DNA of 64,000 nucleotides. Source: Shewanella pneumatophori (GTDB lineage: Bacteria > Pseudomonadota > Gammaproteobacteria > Enterobacterales > Shewanellaceae). Below are positions 18,637-26,731 of this stretch, one piece after another (the stretch's first letter is position 1; each line of letters begins with the position of its first letter). A program made the position numbers and the translations under genes. The notes beneath the pieces were generated by a model. It made no database searches. It saw nothing but the letters and a program-made list of their open reading frames with translations, and was not told where the DNA came from. The DNA lies in NCBI RefSeq assembly GCF_023283895.1, contig NZ_JAKILB010000009.1, forward strand, positions 94,216 through 158,215. The letters are read 5' to 3'.

Positions 18637-18657
18637 GGGCCAGCGATATGCTGACCC
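18637..18657 (-). terminator. Hairpin between bufA and bufB (possible attenuator)
   Basis: On the minus strand GGGTCAGC and GCTGGCCC form an 8-bp stem with one G-T pair and a 5-base loop, followed by TATTTGTTTG. The weak T-tract suggests partial termination or 3'-end protection, which would make much more precursor than enzyme. Confidence 0.55.
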
Positions 18658-18677
18658 CTTTTTAGTGCTGGGAAAGC

Positions 18678-19106
18678 TTATTTTGAACCACCACATTTAC
18701 CTTCGCCGCACTTGCCTTCTTTTTTAGCCTTGTCGCCACCGCACTTGCCTTCGCCACACTTACCTTCTTTAGCTTTAGCTTTGTCGCCACCACATTTACC
18801 TTCGCCGCACTTACCTTCTTTGGCTTTAGCTTTGTCGCCACCGCACTTGCCTTCGCCGCATTTACCTTCTTTGGCTTTAGCTTTGTCGCCACCACATTTA
18901 CCTTCGCCGCACTTACCTTCTTTGGCATCTTTCTTCTCGCCGCCACACTTACCTTCACCACACTTGCCTTCGCCTGCGAATAATTGGTAACCAGCTGACA
19001 TTTCACTATAACCAAATGGACTTGCTTGTACACTGGCTGTTAATGCACTTCCCATTACAACAGCACCTACAGCAGCAGTAATTGCAGTTTTATTAACTAA
19101 TTTCAT
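18678..19106 (-). CDS. bufA: EGKCG-repeat RiPP precursor (bufferin/oxazolin type)
   Basis: A 142-residue exported precursor. Residues 1-28 form a Sec signal peptide (MKLVNKTAITAAVGAVVMGS, then ALTASVQA). A short spacer SPFGYSEMSAGYQLFAG follows, and then six tandem units of EGKCGEGKCGG separated by DKAKAK-like linkers. This gives twelve EGKCG motifs and twelve cysteines in residues 45-142, with no other cysteine. EGKCG is the published site of MNIO modification in copper-binding bufferin and Hvf peptides. The ATG at 19106 is preceded by AAGGAAG with good spacing; an upstream ATG (19130) would only add a hydrophilic extension. Copper sequestration is inferred from the family. Confidence 0.9.
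   Translation of the reverse strand: MKLVNKTAITAAVGAVVMGSALTASVQASPFGYSEMSAGYQLFAGEGKCGEGKCGGEKKDAKEGKCGEGKCGGDKAKAKEGKCGEGKCGGDKAKAKEGKCGEGKCGGDKAKAKEGKCGEGKCGGDKAKKEGKCGEGKCGGSK
18681..18974. repeat. bufA: Coding tandem repeat of bufA (six units, about 51 bp period)
   Basis: Six near-identical units encode the paired EGKCG core and a lysine-rich linker. The three central units have the same 17-residue length, the fifth lost one codon, and the first has EKKDAK as linker. Third-position differences (GCC/GCT, GGC/GGT) show that the copies are not all freshly duplicated. Confidence 0.85.
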
Positions 19107-19503
19107 AATATCTTCCTTTTCTTTAATCAACTTTAATATCGGTTACCAACGGCACATTTTGTTGGCTTGCTTAACTAGACCTTGTTGTTAGCAATTTAAT
19201 TTCAATTTTTATACATCTATCACATTTATGGCTCATTAAAGCTGTTAGGTCAAATAATGCGCGGGACATATAGCTTGGATATCTCGATGTTTAACCGCGA
19301 TTTTTAATCTAATGAAAGCAAGCTCTGCAATTTAACTAACAGCCCACTTATATAGGGTTGAGGTTAAATTACGATTTAAAAGATATCCTACGGTCATTGT
19401 TAATAGCCGAGCCTAGGGCTTATGAGGCTTGTTTATGTTGGCCTAGGAGTTTGCGATAAGGTAGAATGCTGCGCCTTGAAATAGCGATATATTGGACAAG
19501 TCT
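19107..19503. other. Divergent control region of bufA and dusC
   Basis: About 400 bases without a convincing ORF. The region should hold the minus-strand bufA promoter and the plus-strand dusC promoter. A TTGCGA...TAGAAT pair (about 19450-19475) is a possible dusC promoter. I see no clear palindrome typical of a copper regulator. Confidence 0.4.
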
Positions 19504-20448
19504 GTGCGAATAATTTTGGCGCCTATGGAAGGCGTTGTTGATGATTTAATGCGAGATATTCTCTCTGCAATCAACCCTTATGATCTTATGGTCACCGAGT
19601 TTGTTCGCGTGGTTGATCAGCTATTACCTGAAAAGGTGTTTTATCGTATTTGCCCTGAATTACAACATGGTGGCCAAACCCTATCTGGCACCCCTGTGCG
19701 AGTGCAACTGCTTGGCCAAGAGCCTGGCTGGATGGCAGAAAATGCTATCAGAGCAATTGAGCTGGGGTCGAAAGGTGTCGATGTTAACTTTGGCTGCCCA
19801 GCCAAAATGGTCAATCGCAGTAATGGCGGAGCTGTAATGCTGCAGTATCCTGAGCAGCTTTATAATGTAGTCAAAGCAATGCGAGATGCAGTGCCAAGTG
19901 ACCAGCCTGTAACAGCCAAAATTCGCTTAGGCTTTAACGACAAGTCACTTTATATGGAAAATGCGCTTGCGATATATGAAGCCGGTGCCAGCGAGCTTGC
20001 TGTACATGCTCGCAGCAAAGTTGACGGTTATAAGCCGCCTGCTTACTGGGAATACATCACCGATATCAATAATAAATTGCCAATTCCAGTTATTGCTAAT
20101 GGTGAGATTTGGAATAAAGATGATGCTGAGCGCTGTATGCAAGTAACAGGTTGCGACAGCATTATGGTTGGCCGTGGGGCAATATCGCTACCAAATTTAG
20201 CTGCCCATATAAAAGGTGAAGCGGCTTACTCCTGGCAACAAGCGCTAGAACTCATGTTGCAATACACTGACCGAGAACTCGAAGGCCGTAAGAGCACCTA
20301 TTACCCAGCCCGAATTAAGCAGTGGTTTGGATACTTAAATCGCCAATACAGCGAAGCTGATGAGCTATTTAGAGAACTAAGGGTCTTTAAAACTGCAGAT
20401 GAAATTATCCAGGTTCTTCGCCAAGCACGAGCCAAATTACCTGACTAG
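19504..20448 (+). CDS. dusC: tRNA-dihydrouridine(16) synthase DusC
   Basis: A 314-residue flavoenzyme that reduces U16 of tRNA. It is collinear with E. coli DusC: LAPMEGVVD, TEFVRVVDQLLPEKVF, VRVQLLGQ, VNFGCPAK with the proton-donating Cys98, VKIRLGF-like TAKIRLGF, NGEIW and MVGRGA for FMN, and ARIKQWFGYL in the tRNA-binding helical domain. The open frame extends to TTG at 19492. The homologue starts at the residue encoded by GTG 19504 (GTG CGA ATA ATT), which gives 314 residues against 315 in E. coli. Neither start has a strong ribosome site. Confidence 0.92.
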   Translation: MRIILAPMEGVVDDLMRDILSAINPYDLMVTEFVRVVDQLLPEKVFYRICPELQHGGQTLSGTPVRVQLLGQEPGWMAENAIRAIELGSKGVDVNFGCPAKMVNRSNGGAVMLQYPEQLYNVVKAMRDAVPSDQPVTAKIRLGFNDKSLYMENALAIYEAGASELAVHARSKVDGYKPPAYWEYITDINNKLPIPVIANGEIWNKDDAERCMQVTGCDSIMVGRGAISLPNLAAHIKGEAAYSWQQALELMLQYTDRELEGRKSTYYPARIKQWFGYLNRQYSEADELFRELRVFKTADEIIQVLRQARAKLPD

Positions 20449-20577
20449 ATCAATCTTAAGTCGTATTTATCGCCATAATCCACTAAATATTGGTTTGACT
20501 TGATCTCAGTCATATCGCCGAATGACTGCTTGATTAGACTAATAGGCCGTAAAAGTCGATAAATACAGGCAGCAGAA

Positions 20578-20934
20578 GTGAGTACCAGCCAAATCCAGCA
20601 GACTCTATTGAATATAGAGTCGGAATTAAGAGAAAAGATTGCTGCACTCCCCGAAATGCAAATCAAGCTAATGGACCAGCTTAATTATTCTCTTTGTGAA
20701 CTCATTCAAATCATGACTGAAGTTCACTTATGTGAGCACCCATTATTTTTTGAACTGATGCGCTTAGATGCAGCTCGCTGTCAGCTTGAAATTGGTTTGT
20801 ACGGTGTGTGCAGTGATTGTGAGAATGAAATAGAGCCTGAACGCTTAGCAAAAGATCCGCTAGAGCAGCGCTGTCTAACTTGCAGTAACCATTTTAGTCA
20901 GCAACATAGGCAAGAGTTAAGGCTTAATCATTAG
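20578..20934 (+). CDS. DksA/TraR-type C4 zinc finger protein
   Basis: A 118-residue protein with an N-terminal coiled-coil helix pair and a C-terminal zinc finger, CSDC...CLTC (16 residues between the pairs), followed by a short helix. This is the TraR/DksA fold that enters the RNA polymerase secondary channel. It is shorter than DksA (151) and longer than TraR. The coiled-coil tip acidic residues of DksA are not obviously kept, so regulatory activity is unproven. GTG start at 20578 with a weak upstream CAGG. It lies behind dusC. Confidence 0.8.
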   Translation: MSTSQIQQTLLNIESELREKIAALPEMQIKLMDQLNYSLCELIQIMTEVHLCEHPLFFELMRLDAARCQLEIGLYGVCSDCENEIEPERLAKDPLEQRCLTCSNHFSQQHRQELRLNH

Positions 20935-20980
20935 TTTGCTTTTAAACTTGTCGATTGATACTCGCTGTAAATAGCCATAA

Positions 20981-21007
20981 AAAAAACCTCCGTTAAGGAG
21001 GTTTTTT
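20981..21007. terminator. Bidirectional terminator between the zinc-finger gene and the TonB receptor
   Basis: AAAAAACCTCC and GGAGGTTTTTT around GTTAA. A-rich and T-rich flanks on both sides serve the two convergent genes. Confidence 0.9.
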
Positions 21008-21034
21008 GTTATATATGAAACATTAATTTACTGA

Positions 21035-23785
21035 TTAAAACTTCACACTTGCTCTTACAAAGAAGTAGCGGCCAAGTACGTCATAAGTGTACGGGTCAGT
21101 ATTTGAATCGTTATTACCTGAGTAGTATGGCGGTTGCTCATCAAATAGGTTGTTAACACCACCAGATAGACGAACAGTTTCAGTTACGTCATATGTTGCT
21201 GATAAGTCATGATACATAACAGCATCTACACTTGGAGCATAACACTTTGATGGATCGTCTTTACAAGCAAATGAATCCATACCATCGATGTAGCGTGCTT
21301 CGTATGTTGCACTCCAGTCACTTCCGGTAGCTGTCAAGTTAAAGTTAGTCTTTAGTTTAGCGTAAGCACCTACGCCACCAGTGATATAGCCACGGTAATC
21401 AACCGCTACGCCATCTTGGTCAAATTCTTCATATTCATTTAGAAGTGAAGTATCTAGACCCGCTCTCCAATCTAAGCCTAAACCTTCAAATACGTATGCA
21501 ACGTTAATATCGTAACCAGAGGTGTTAGTTTGACCTATGTTTTGTAATCCATTATCAAATGAGATTCGACCCGTTCCATCAATTTCGATATTTGCAGACT
21601 GACATAACGCAGTACCAGTATTAATCTTATTGCCACCAGCATCTAAACACTGGTTTGCCACATAGTTAGAATCTACCGCAGTAATAGTGTTACTAATTTC
21701 AATATCATAGTAATCAACTGTGAACGATAGACCTTCAACAAAACTTGGTGAATAAACTAAACCAAGTGTAGTGATATCCGCTTCTTCCGGTGTCAGATTA
21801 GGGTTACCGCCTACAGTTACTTCTGCCTGAGTTTGTTCTGTTGCAGGGTGCTTAATTTGGTCAAACGATGGAGACTTACCGCCATATAGCTCGCTGACAG
21901 TTGGTGCACGGAATGCTGTAGACATACCACCACGAACCATTAAGTCATCAGTCATACGCCACGTTAGGCCTAGCTTCCAAGTATTATCTGAACCAAATGT
22001 GCTGTAATCGAAATAGCGGATAGCGGCACTCAAATCAACTTGTTGCGCTAACGGTAAATCACTTAGTAATGGAATAGCTAGCTCAGCATATGCTTCATTT
22101 ACGTCAAAAGAACCGGCTGTAGCCTCTACTCGAGGATCATTCGCAAGCCCCTGTGATGTCAACGAATCTGGCGTATAATAAGCAGACTCTTTTCTGAACT
22201 CATAACCAGCTGCAAAACCTAGAATTCCAGCAGGTAGCTCCATTATTTCACCTGACAACGTAGCGGCCATAATATCTAGCTCACTGCCACCAGCATTAAT
22301 TTCTGTATAAATATATGGTGCAATACTCTCACCTTCCCACGAAGACTGAGTAAAAGGATCAAACTCTTGTGCTAATACTGCATCATTAATTGAACCTAAG
22401 TTATGTAGATTTGCGAGAGTGTCTACTGAGTCGTTCTTTCCTTTGTTATAAGAGGCATCCCAAGTCCAGCCGTTTTCGAACTCACCTTCAAGTCCTACAA
22501 CTACACGAACAGTATCTACAACCTGTGAGAAATCTCGTGTACCTGACTCAACCACACGACGACCATAATTTAGTTTTTCGCCTTCTTGTACATGACCAAC
22601 CAGCTCTTTATTCATCCAAGAAGAATCGTACGCCCAAGCACTGCTGTTCCAGATTGGCTGAGGAGCCATTTGTTGCTCAGACCAACGCTTAGAGTACATA
22701 GCTTCAGAAAAGAACATGATTGAATCTGATAGCTCATAAGTACCAGAAAACGAAAGATTCAAACGCTCCATAGGTGTTGAAAGGTAGCTGTCTTTTGAAT
22801 AGTTATATTTATCTTCATTAGTAAAGTCATGGTATTCGCCACCACGACCACTTAAGTCAGCTTCGGTTTTATTTGGATCGAAGTAAGCAAACTTTGCTTT
22901 GCCGTCATCACCAGCAATATAGTGGCCATAGTAACCGCTATCGCCTATTTCATAAGCACCATCTTCACCTGAACCGACTATACCATGGTTCTTATCGCCC
23001 CAAATATGGCCGCCTTCGGAATATGAACTACCACCACAATACAATTCACTTCCGCCAGAAGTTTCAGCAATAGGACACTCAGAGAAGTCTCTATCAGCCT
23101 GGCTTGCATCACCACGTTTAGTGAATTGGGCGTTAATAACTACGTTACCTTTGTCAAATGTATTACCGACAGTAAAATCAACGCTTGTTTCATCAGCATC
23201 GCCATGCCCAGACATACCCGTCTGTACATTCATTTCAAAGCCTTCAAAATCACGCTTCAAAATAACGTTTACCACACCAGCAATCGCATCTGTACCGTAT
23301 ACAGCTGACGCGCCATCTTTTAGTACTTCAACACGTTGAATCATTGAAACTGGAATCGTGTTCAAATCCACAGATGAAGCTGCGCCAGTACCAGAGGCAA
23401 TCATACGACGACCGTTAACCAATACCAGAGTACGGTTAGAGCCTAGACCGCGTAAGTTAACGCGAGCATTACCGCCTGAGCCATTGTTTACGGCAGCGTT
23501 AGTCATTGCACCGCCTGATGCGGTCATTTTCTGTAACACGTCATCAATAGAAGTCGCACCTGATGCCATAATAGCTGAGGCATCGATTACGCTTACAGGA
23601 CTGGAGGTTTCCATGTCTGCACGTTTAATACGTGAACCGGTTACCTGAATACGTTCAACACTTTCTTCTGCATTACTTCCTGCAGATTCTTCTGCATAAA
23701 CAAACCCAGATAATGCAACACTGGTTGCAGCCGCAGCAATTAGGCTGCTACGAATAGCTTTTGCTGTTAATGATACAGAGCTCAT
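21035..23785 (-). CDS. TonB-dependent outer-membrane receptor
   Basis: A 916-residue outer-membrane beta-barrel transporter. Signal peptide MSSVSLTAKAIRSSLIAAAA..., cut near FVYA/EE; TonB-box region VERIQVTGSRIKRAD; plug domain (SVDLNTIPVSMIQRVEVLKD and DAIAGVVNVILKRDF); and a barrel ending in an aromatic residue (FFVRASVKF). SAFRAPTVSELYGG is a typical barrel signature. The ligand is unknown; no iron-regulator box is evident upstream. GAGGGAA precedes the ATG at 23785; the longer frame adds 26 residues that do not fit a signal peptide. It is monocistronic, with an unusually long AT-rich upstream region. Confidence 0.92.
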   Translation of the reverse strand: MSSVSLTAKAIRSSLIAAAATSVALSGFVYAEESAGSNAEESVERIQVTGSRIKRADMETSSPVSVIDASAIMASGATSIDDVLQKMTASGGAMTNAAVNNGSGGNARVNLRGLGSNRTLVLVNGRRMIASGTGAASSVDLNTIPVSMIQRVEVLKDGASAVYGTDAIAGVVNVILKRDFEGFEMNVQTGMSGHGDADETSVDFTVGNTFDKGNVVINAQFTKRGDASQADRDFSECPIAETSGGSELYCGGSSYSEGGHIWGDKNHGIVGSGEDGAYEIGDSGYYGHYIAGDDGKAKFAYFDPNKTEADLSGRGGEYHDFTNEDKYNYSKDSYLSTPMERLNLSFSGTYELSDSIMFFSEAMYSKRWSEQQMAPQPIWNSSAWAYDSSWMNKELVGHVQEGEKLNYGRRVVESGTRDFSQVVDTVRVVVGLEGEFENGWTWDASYNKGKNDSVDTLANLHNLGSINDAVLAQEFDPFTQSSWEGESIAPYIYTEINAGGSELDIMAATLSGEIMELPAGILGFAAGYEFRKESAYYTPDSLTSQGLANDPRVEATAGSFDVNEAYAELAIPLLSDLPLAQQVDLSAAIRYFDYSTFGSDNTWKLGLTWRMTDDLMVRGGMSTAFRAPTVSELYGGKSPSFDQIKHPATEQTQAEVTVGGNPNLTPEEADITTLGLVYSPSFVEGLSFTVDYYDIEISNTITAVDSNYVANQCLDAGGNKINTGTALCQSANIEIDGTGRISFDNGLQNIGQTNTSGYDINVAYVFEGLGLDWRAGLDTSLLNEYEEFDQDGVAVDYRGYITGGVGAYAKLKTNFNLTATGSDWSATYEARYIDGMDSFACKDDPSKCYAPSVDAVMYHDLSATYDVTETVRLSGGVNNLFDEQPPYYSGNNDSNTDPYTYDVLGRYFFVRASVKF

Positions 23786-24552
23786 ATTAATTCCCTCAAT
23801 CCCAGAAATAAAAAATGGAATGGTTAAATTTATTTTAATTTTATTTAAACAGGCGGTTAACACCTATAAGTTGAATACTGTTTAAATTTAACTTTTATGT
23901 CAACTGTCGCAACATAAAAACAACTAAAAAGATATTATTTGATACATTTGAAAAATTAGAGTCGCCACAAAATAAAATTAAAACAAAGACTTAAAAAGCA
24001 GGAAGGGCAAGGCGAGATTAAGAGAAAGATAAATAAGTAGCGGCACAAATGTATCAGCAATAATATATTTGTTAAGATTTAGTTAACGACACAAGCAATT
24101 AAAACCATAAATGCAACTATCTAGTCACACTTAATCAACACTAGCCAAACATTAAACAAACATTTATTGGGAAGAGGTGTTAAAATACATTTAACTAATA
24201 AGTGAGAAAAATAAGAAACTATTTTCATTTGAATAATATTTAACCAAAAATATATTGTGATGCTTGGTCATACAAATATTTTTAACTAAAAATAGAAAGT
24301 AATCTTCGAAATATAACAAGAAAAGTGATTGTAATTTAACAATGCTTGCCCCCACTCCGGCACTATATTAAAAAACGCCATGAGCGAATTGTTACCGCAA
24401 GCATGTTTGCAGTCAGACCAATCAGCTCAGTCTAAACATTGTAAAAAGGTTAGTTAAGCATCTCTTTGTGCATGACGTGTGTAGTCACCGAAACATTAAC
24501 AAAATTGAACTACTTGCTAATTTTATCCAAGCATAATTGCATGCTGAAAACA
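23786..24552. other. Long AT-rich intergenic region upstream of the TonB receptor
   Basis: About 770 bases without a supported gene. The first 500 are very AT-rich and should contain the receptor promoter on the minus strand. I looked for a Fur box and found none convincing. A 25-codon ORF at 24380-24457 has no ribosome site and was not accepted. Confidence 0.5.
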
Positions 24553-24578
24553 AAAAAGGAGCCAAAAGGCTCCTTTTT
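24553..24578 (-). terminator. Rho-independent terminator of ndk
   Basis: Perfect AAAAAGGAGCC / GGCTCCTTTTT stem with an AAAA loop, 17 bases past the ndk stop, with a T-run on the minus strand. Confidence 0.9.
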
Positions 24579-24594
24579 GTGTCACACATTCGAA

Positions 24595-25026
24595 TTAACG
24601 AGTGCGTGGGCATAGCTCTTCAGCGCTGAAGAAGTAAGCTACTTCACGCTCAGCTGATGCTAATGAGTCAGAACCGTGAGCAGCGTTCTCATCGATGCTT
24701 TCTGCGAAATCAGCACGGATTGTACCTTCCGCAGCTTCAGCTGGGTTAGTCGCACCTAGGATTTCACGGTGAGCTAGAACAGCGTTCTCGCCTTCAAGAA
24801 CTTGAACCATGATAGGACCAGAAGTCATGAACGCAACTAGTGCACCAAAGAATGGACGCTCGCTGTGCTCAGCGTAGAAGCCTTCAGCTTGCTCTTGGCT
24901 TAGGTGAACCATTTTAGAAGCGATGATTTTCAGGCCAGCCGTTTCAAAACGGTTATAGATAGCGCCAATGTGGTTTTTTGCAACAGCATCAGGCTTAATG
25001 ATAGAAAAAGTACGTTCGATAGCCAT
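24595..25026 (-). CDS. ndk: Nucleoside diphosphate kinase
   Basis: A 143-residue enzyme that moves the gamma phosphate between nucleoside triphosphates and diphosphates. It has the N-terminal [11 protein letters not shown], the [13 protein letters not shown] helix and the active-site NAAHGSDS with the phosphorylated His117. Length and sequence match the gammaproteobacterial family. AAGGAAG precedes the ATG. Monocistronic with its own terminator. Confidence 0.97.
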   Translation of the reverse strand: MAIERTFSIIKPDAVAKNHIGAIYNRFETAGLKIIASKMVHLSQEQAEGFYAEHSERPFFGALVAFMTSGPIMVQVLEGENAVLAHREILGATNPAEAAEGTIRADFAESIDENAAHGSDSLASAEREVAYFFSAEELCPRTR

Positions 25027-25255
25027 GAAAAGCTTCCTTCTTGAATATAGGGGTTTTAATTTTCGCGCGGATTATACGAAATTCTGCACCTATTGCCTAC
25101 CCTTTAACGGCCATCTAATTGAGATAAGTCTGATATCTGGATATAAAAACCCTGAGTGGGTCACACTTTACAGTCGCCACCGTGCACTTTCTATCGCTAA
25201 ATTAACCAAGACTAAACGATTGACCAACTAAATTAGCCAATCATTTATCACAACA

Positions 25256-25426
25256 TTACTTACGATTTTTAACCCAAACAAAGCCTACAGCAATAACCGC
25301 TAAAAGTGCTAAAGCAGGGGCTAAGTCAACAAAGTGATGAAATAAGCCAACACCACCGTGCCCCTCATGAGCAAAAGCAACTGTAGGAGATAACAAGATT
25401 GTTCCTAATAATAATAACTTACGCAT
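25256..25426 (-). CDS. 56-residue secreted or membrane small protein behind an FNR box
   Basis: A small ORF (ATG 25426, stop 25256) with AAGGGAT upstream. The N-terminus MRKLLLLGTILLSPTVAFA is a clear signal peptide. It is followed by HEGHGGVGLFHHF with four histidines, then a hydrophobic span ALALLAVIAVGFVWV and a basic end KNRK. A perfect FNR site lies 86 bases upstream. The His-rich segment suggests metal contact on the periplasmic side. I do not know the family. Confidence 0.7.
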   Translation of the reverse strand: MRKLLLLGTILLSPTVAFAHEGHGGVGLFHHFVDLAPALALLAVIAVGFVWVKNRK

Positions 25427-25511
25427 ATCTACATCCCTTTCTCAAAATGATGACTTAAGCCAAAGCCAAGCAAAAACAGTCTTCAATTTAGAACAATTTT
25501 TGCTTCTACAC

Positions 25512-25525
25512 TTGATACGGATCAA
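25512..25525. promoter_or_regulatory. Perfect FNR/EtrA-type site
   Basis: TTGATACGGATCAA matches TTGAT-N4-ATCAA exactly. It is upstream only of the minus-strand 56-residue ORF; the gene on the other side (iscX) ends here. The distance leaves room for a class II promoter with the site near -41.5 and a leader of about 50 bases. Confidence 0.78.
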
Positions 25526-25604
25526 CTGCAAACGGAATTGCGTATTCAACAATCAACAGAGTAGACCAAGATCACACTTGTGCGCTTAACCCCGACAAAG
25601 TGTC

Positions 25605-25802
25605 TCATTTTTCAGCAATCCAATTCGCCTGAATTGCTTCGAGTACTCTTTCATTACAGTGGCTAGGGTCATCGTCAAAACAATCAAGCGCCAATATCCA
25701 CTCATTTAGATCGGTAAAGCGAATAGTTTCAGGGTTCACCTCGGGATATTTCTCTAACAACTCTAAAGCAATTTCTAATGAATCTATCCATTTTAGCTGC
25801 AT
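25605..25802 (-). CDS. iscX: Fe-S assembly accessory protein IscX
   Basis: A 65-residue acidic protein of the IscX/YfhJ family. It binds IscS and iron and modulates cluster assembly. It has the family pattern LKWIDS, VNPETIRFTDLNEWIL, CFDDDPSHCNERVLEAIQ. Two adjacent ATG codons (25805 and 25802) follow AAGGAG; the second has the better spacing, and the longer frame to 25844 is not family-like. In E. coli iscX directly follows fdx; here a terminator and about 580 bases separate them, so it must have its own promoter. Confidence 0.88.
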   Translation of the reverse strand: MQLKWIDSLEIALELLEKYPEVNPETIRFTDLNEWILALDCFDDDPSHCNERVLEAIQANWIAEK

Positions 25803-26204
25803 CATTACGCTCCTTTTATCTGCACTAAACTGAGTATAAGCCAACTCACAGCTAACATTTAAGAAGGTGAGCTAATCTAAGCGCTTTTTGAAGCTCTTGC
25901 TGATTTAAGATCTTGCAGAACACAAACCAAGGAAAGTATATGCATTGCTCATAACCACAAACAGTATAGAGCTTATCCGTTAGAGCTTATGCCTGCATAT
26001 GGGCTATTTAAATCTCATCAATAAAAGCATCCTGATAGTTTCGATATAGCTCACCAAGCGAGAGCTAACCGCTTTAGGATTAGGACTTAGAGAACATGCA
26101 AGATCGTGTGGTTTGCAACGAGTGAAAGTCATAGTTGAACTGCTTAATAAGGGTATAACCATTATTGCAGCTATTCGCCTTAAATTAGTTTGCCAAGAGT
26201 CTCT

Positions 26205-26238
26205 CTAAATAGATCAAATTCTTACATCGATTGGTATA
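26205..26238 (+). repeat. Dispersed intergenic repeat, copy B
   Basis: This unit matches copy A at 26 of 34 positions, including ATAGATCAA and CGATTGGTATA, and also has GCCAA upstream (26192). It is the most diverged of the three full copies. Confidence 0.55.
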
Positions 26239-26327
26239 ACCTTGCCAAAACGAGTCTGAATAGCGCTATTTTTTGTGTAGCTGAGAGCAAGGCTCTCCTA
26301 AAGTTTAGTTATCTAGCGATAAAAACA

Positions 26328-26359
26328 AAAAAGCCAGTAGATTTAGCTACTGGCTTTTT
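26328..26359 (-). terminator. Rho-independent terminator of the isc operon
   Basis: AAAAAGCCAGTAG and CTACTGGCTTTTT pair around a 6-base loop, 28 bases after the fdx stop. Confidence 0.88.
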
Positions 26360-26387
26360 AAAACGCTCAACTTAAGTTCGCTTGGAA

Positions 26388-26723
26388 TTAACCTTCGCTA
26401 ACCATATTGATAGTGTACTTAGGAATATCTACGACTAAGTCAGACGCTGGTACTCGTGACTGGCAAGATAAGCGACTTTCAGGCTCTAGCCCCCATGCTT
26501 TATCTAGCATATCGTCTTCTAGCTCATCACTCTCTTCTAGCTCATCAAAGCCTTCACGAATAATGACGTGACAAGTAGTGCAAGCACACGACTTTTCACA
26601 TGCATGTTCAATATGGATGCCGTTACGTAGTGCAACGTCTAATACCGTTTCACCTTCTTGCGCTTCAACAACAGCGCCATCTGGACACAACTCTTCGTGG
26701 GGTAAAAATACAATTTGTGGCAT
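26388..26723 (-). CDS. fdx: 2Fe-2S ferredoxin of the ISC system
   Basis: A 111-residue ferredoxin that donates electrons in Fe-S cluster assembly. It has the adrenodoxin-type cysteine pattern CEKSCACTTCH plus a distal Cys in SRLSCQ, and MPQIVFLPHEELCPDG at the start. Length as in E. coli Fdx. It is the last gene of the main isc operon, 8 bases after hscA. Confidence 0.95.
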   Translation of the reverse strand: MPQIVFLPHEELCPDGAVVEAQEGETVLDVALRNGIHIEHACEKSCACTTCHVIIREGFDELEESDELEDDMLDKAWGLEPESRLSCQSRVPASDLVVDIPKYTINMVSEG

Positions 26724-26731
26724 AACCTTAC

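Larger units (their letters stand above)
25806..26387. other. Intergenic region between fdx and iscX
   Basis: The 582 bases contain repeat copy B (26205-26238), the fdx terminator (26328-26359) and no supported gene. The iscX promoter must lie here on the minus strand. Confidence 0.5.

Noticed and set aside
18681..18974. Regular repeats that could suggest a CRISPR array
   Set aside because: The repeats are contiguous and translate to EGKCG units; there are no unique spacers.
18712..18990. 92-codon plus-strand frame of Pro/His/Leu-rich repeats
   Set aside because: It is the complement of the bufA tandem repeat; no ribosome site, and its composition merely mirrors EGKCG.
23786..24000. Possible Fur box upstream of the TonB receptor
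   Set aside because: AT-rich stretches are present but no adequate GATAAT-type repeat; iron control is not supported.
24380..24457. 25-codon plus-strand ORF in the receptor upstream region
   Set aside because: No ribosome site, no hydrophobic or family features, and a length expected by chance.
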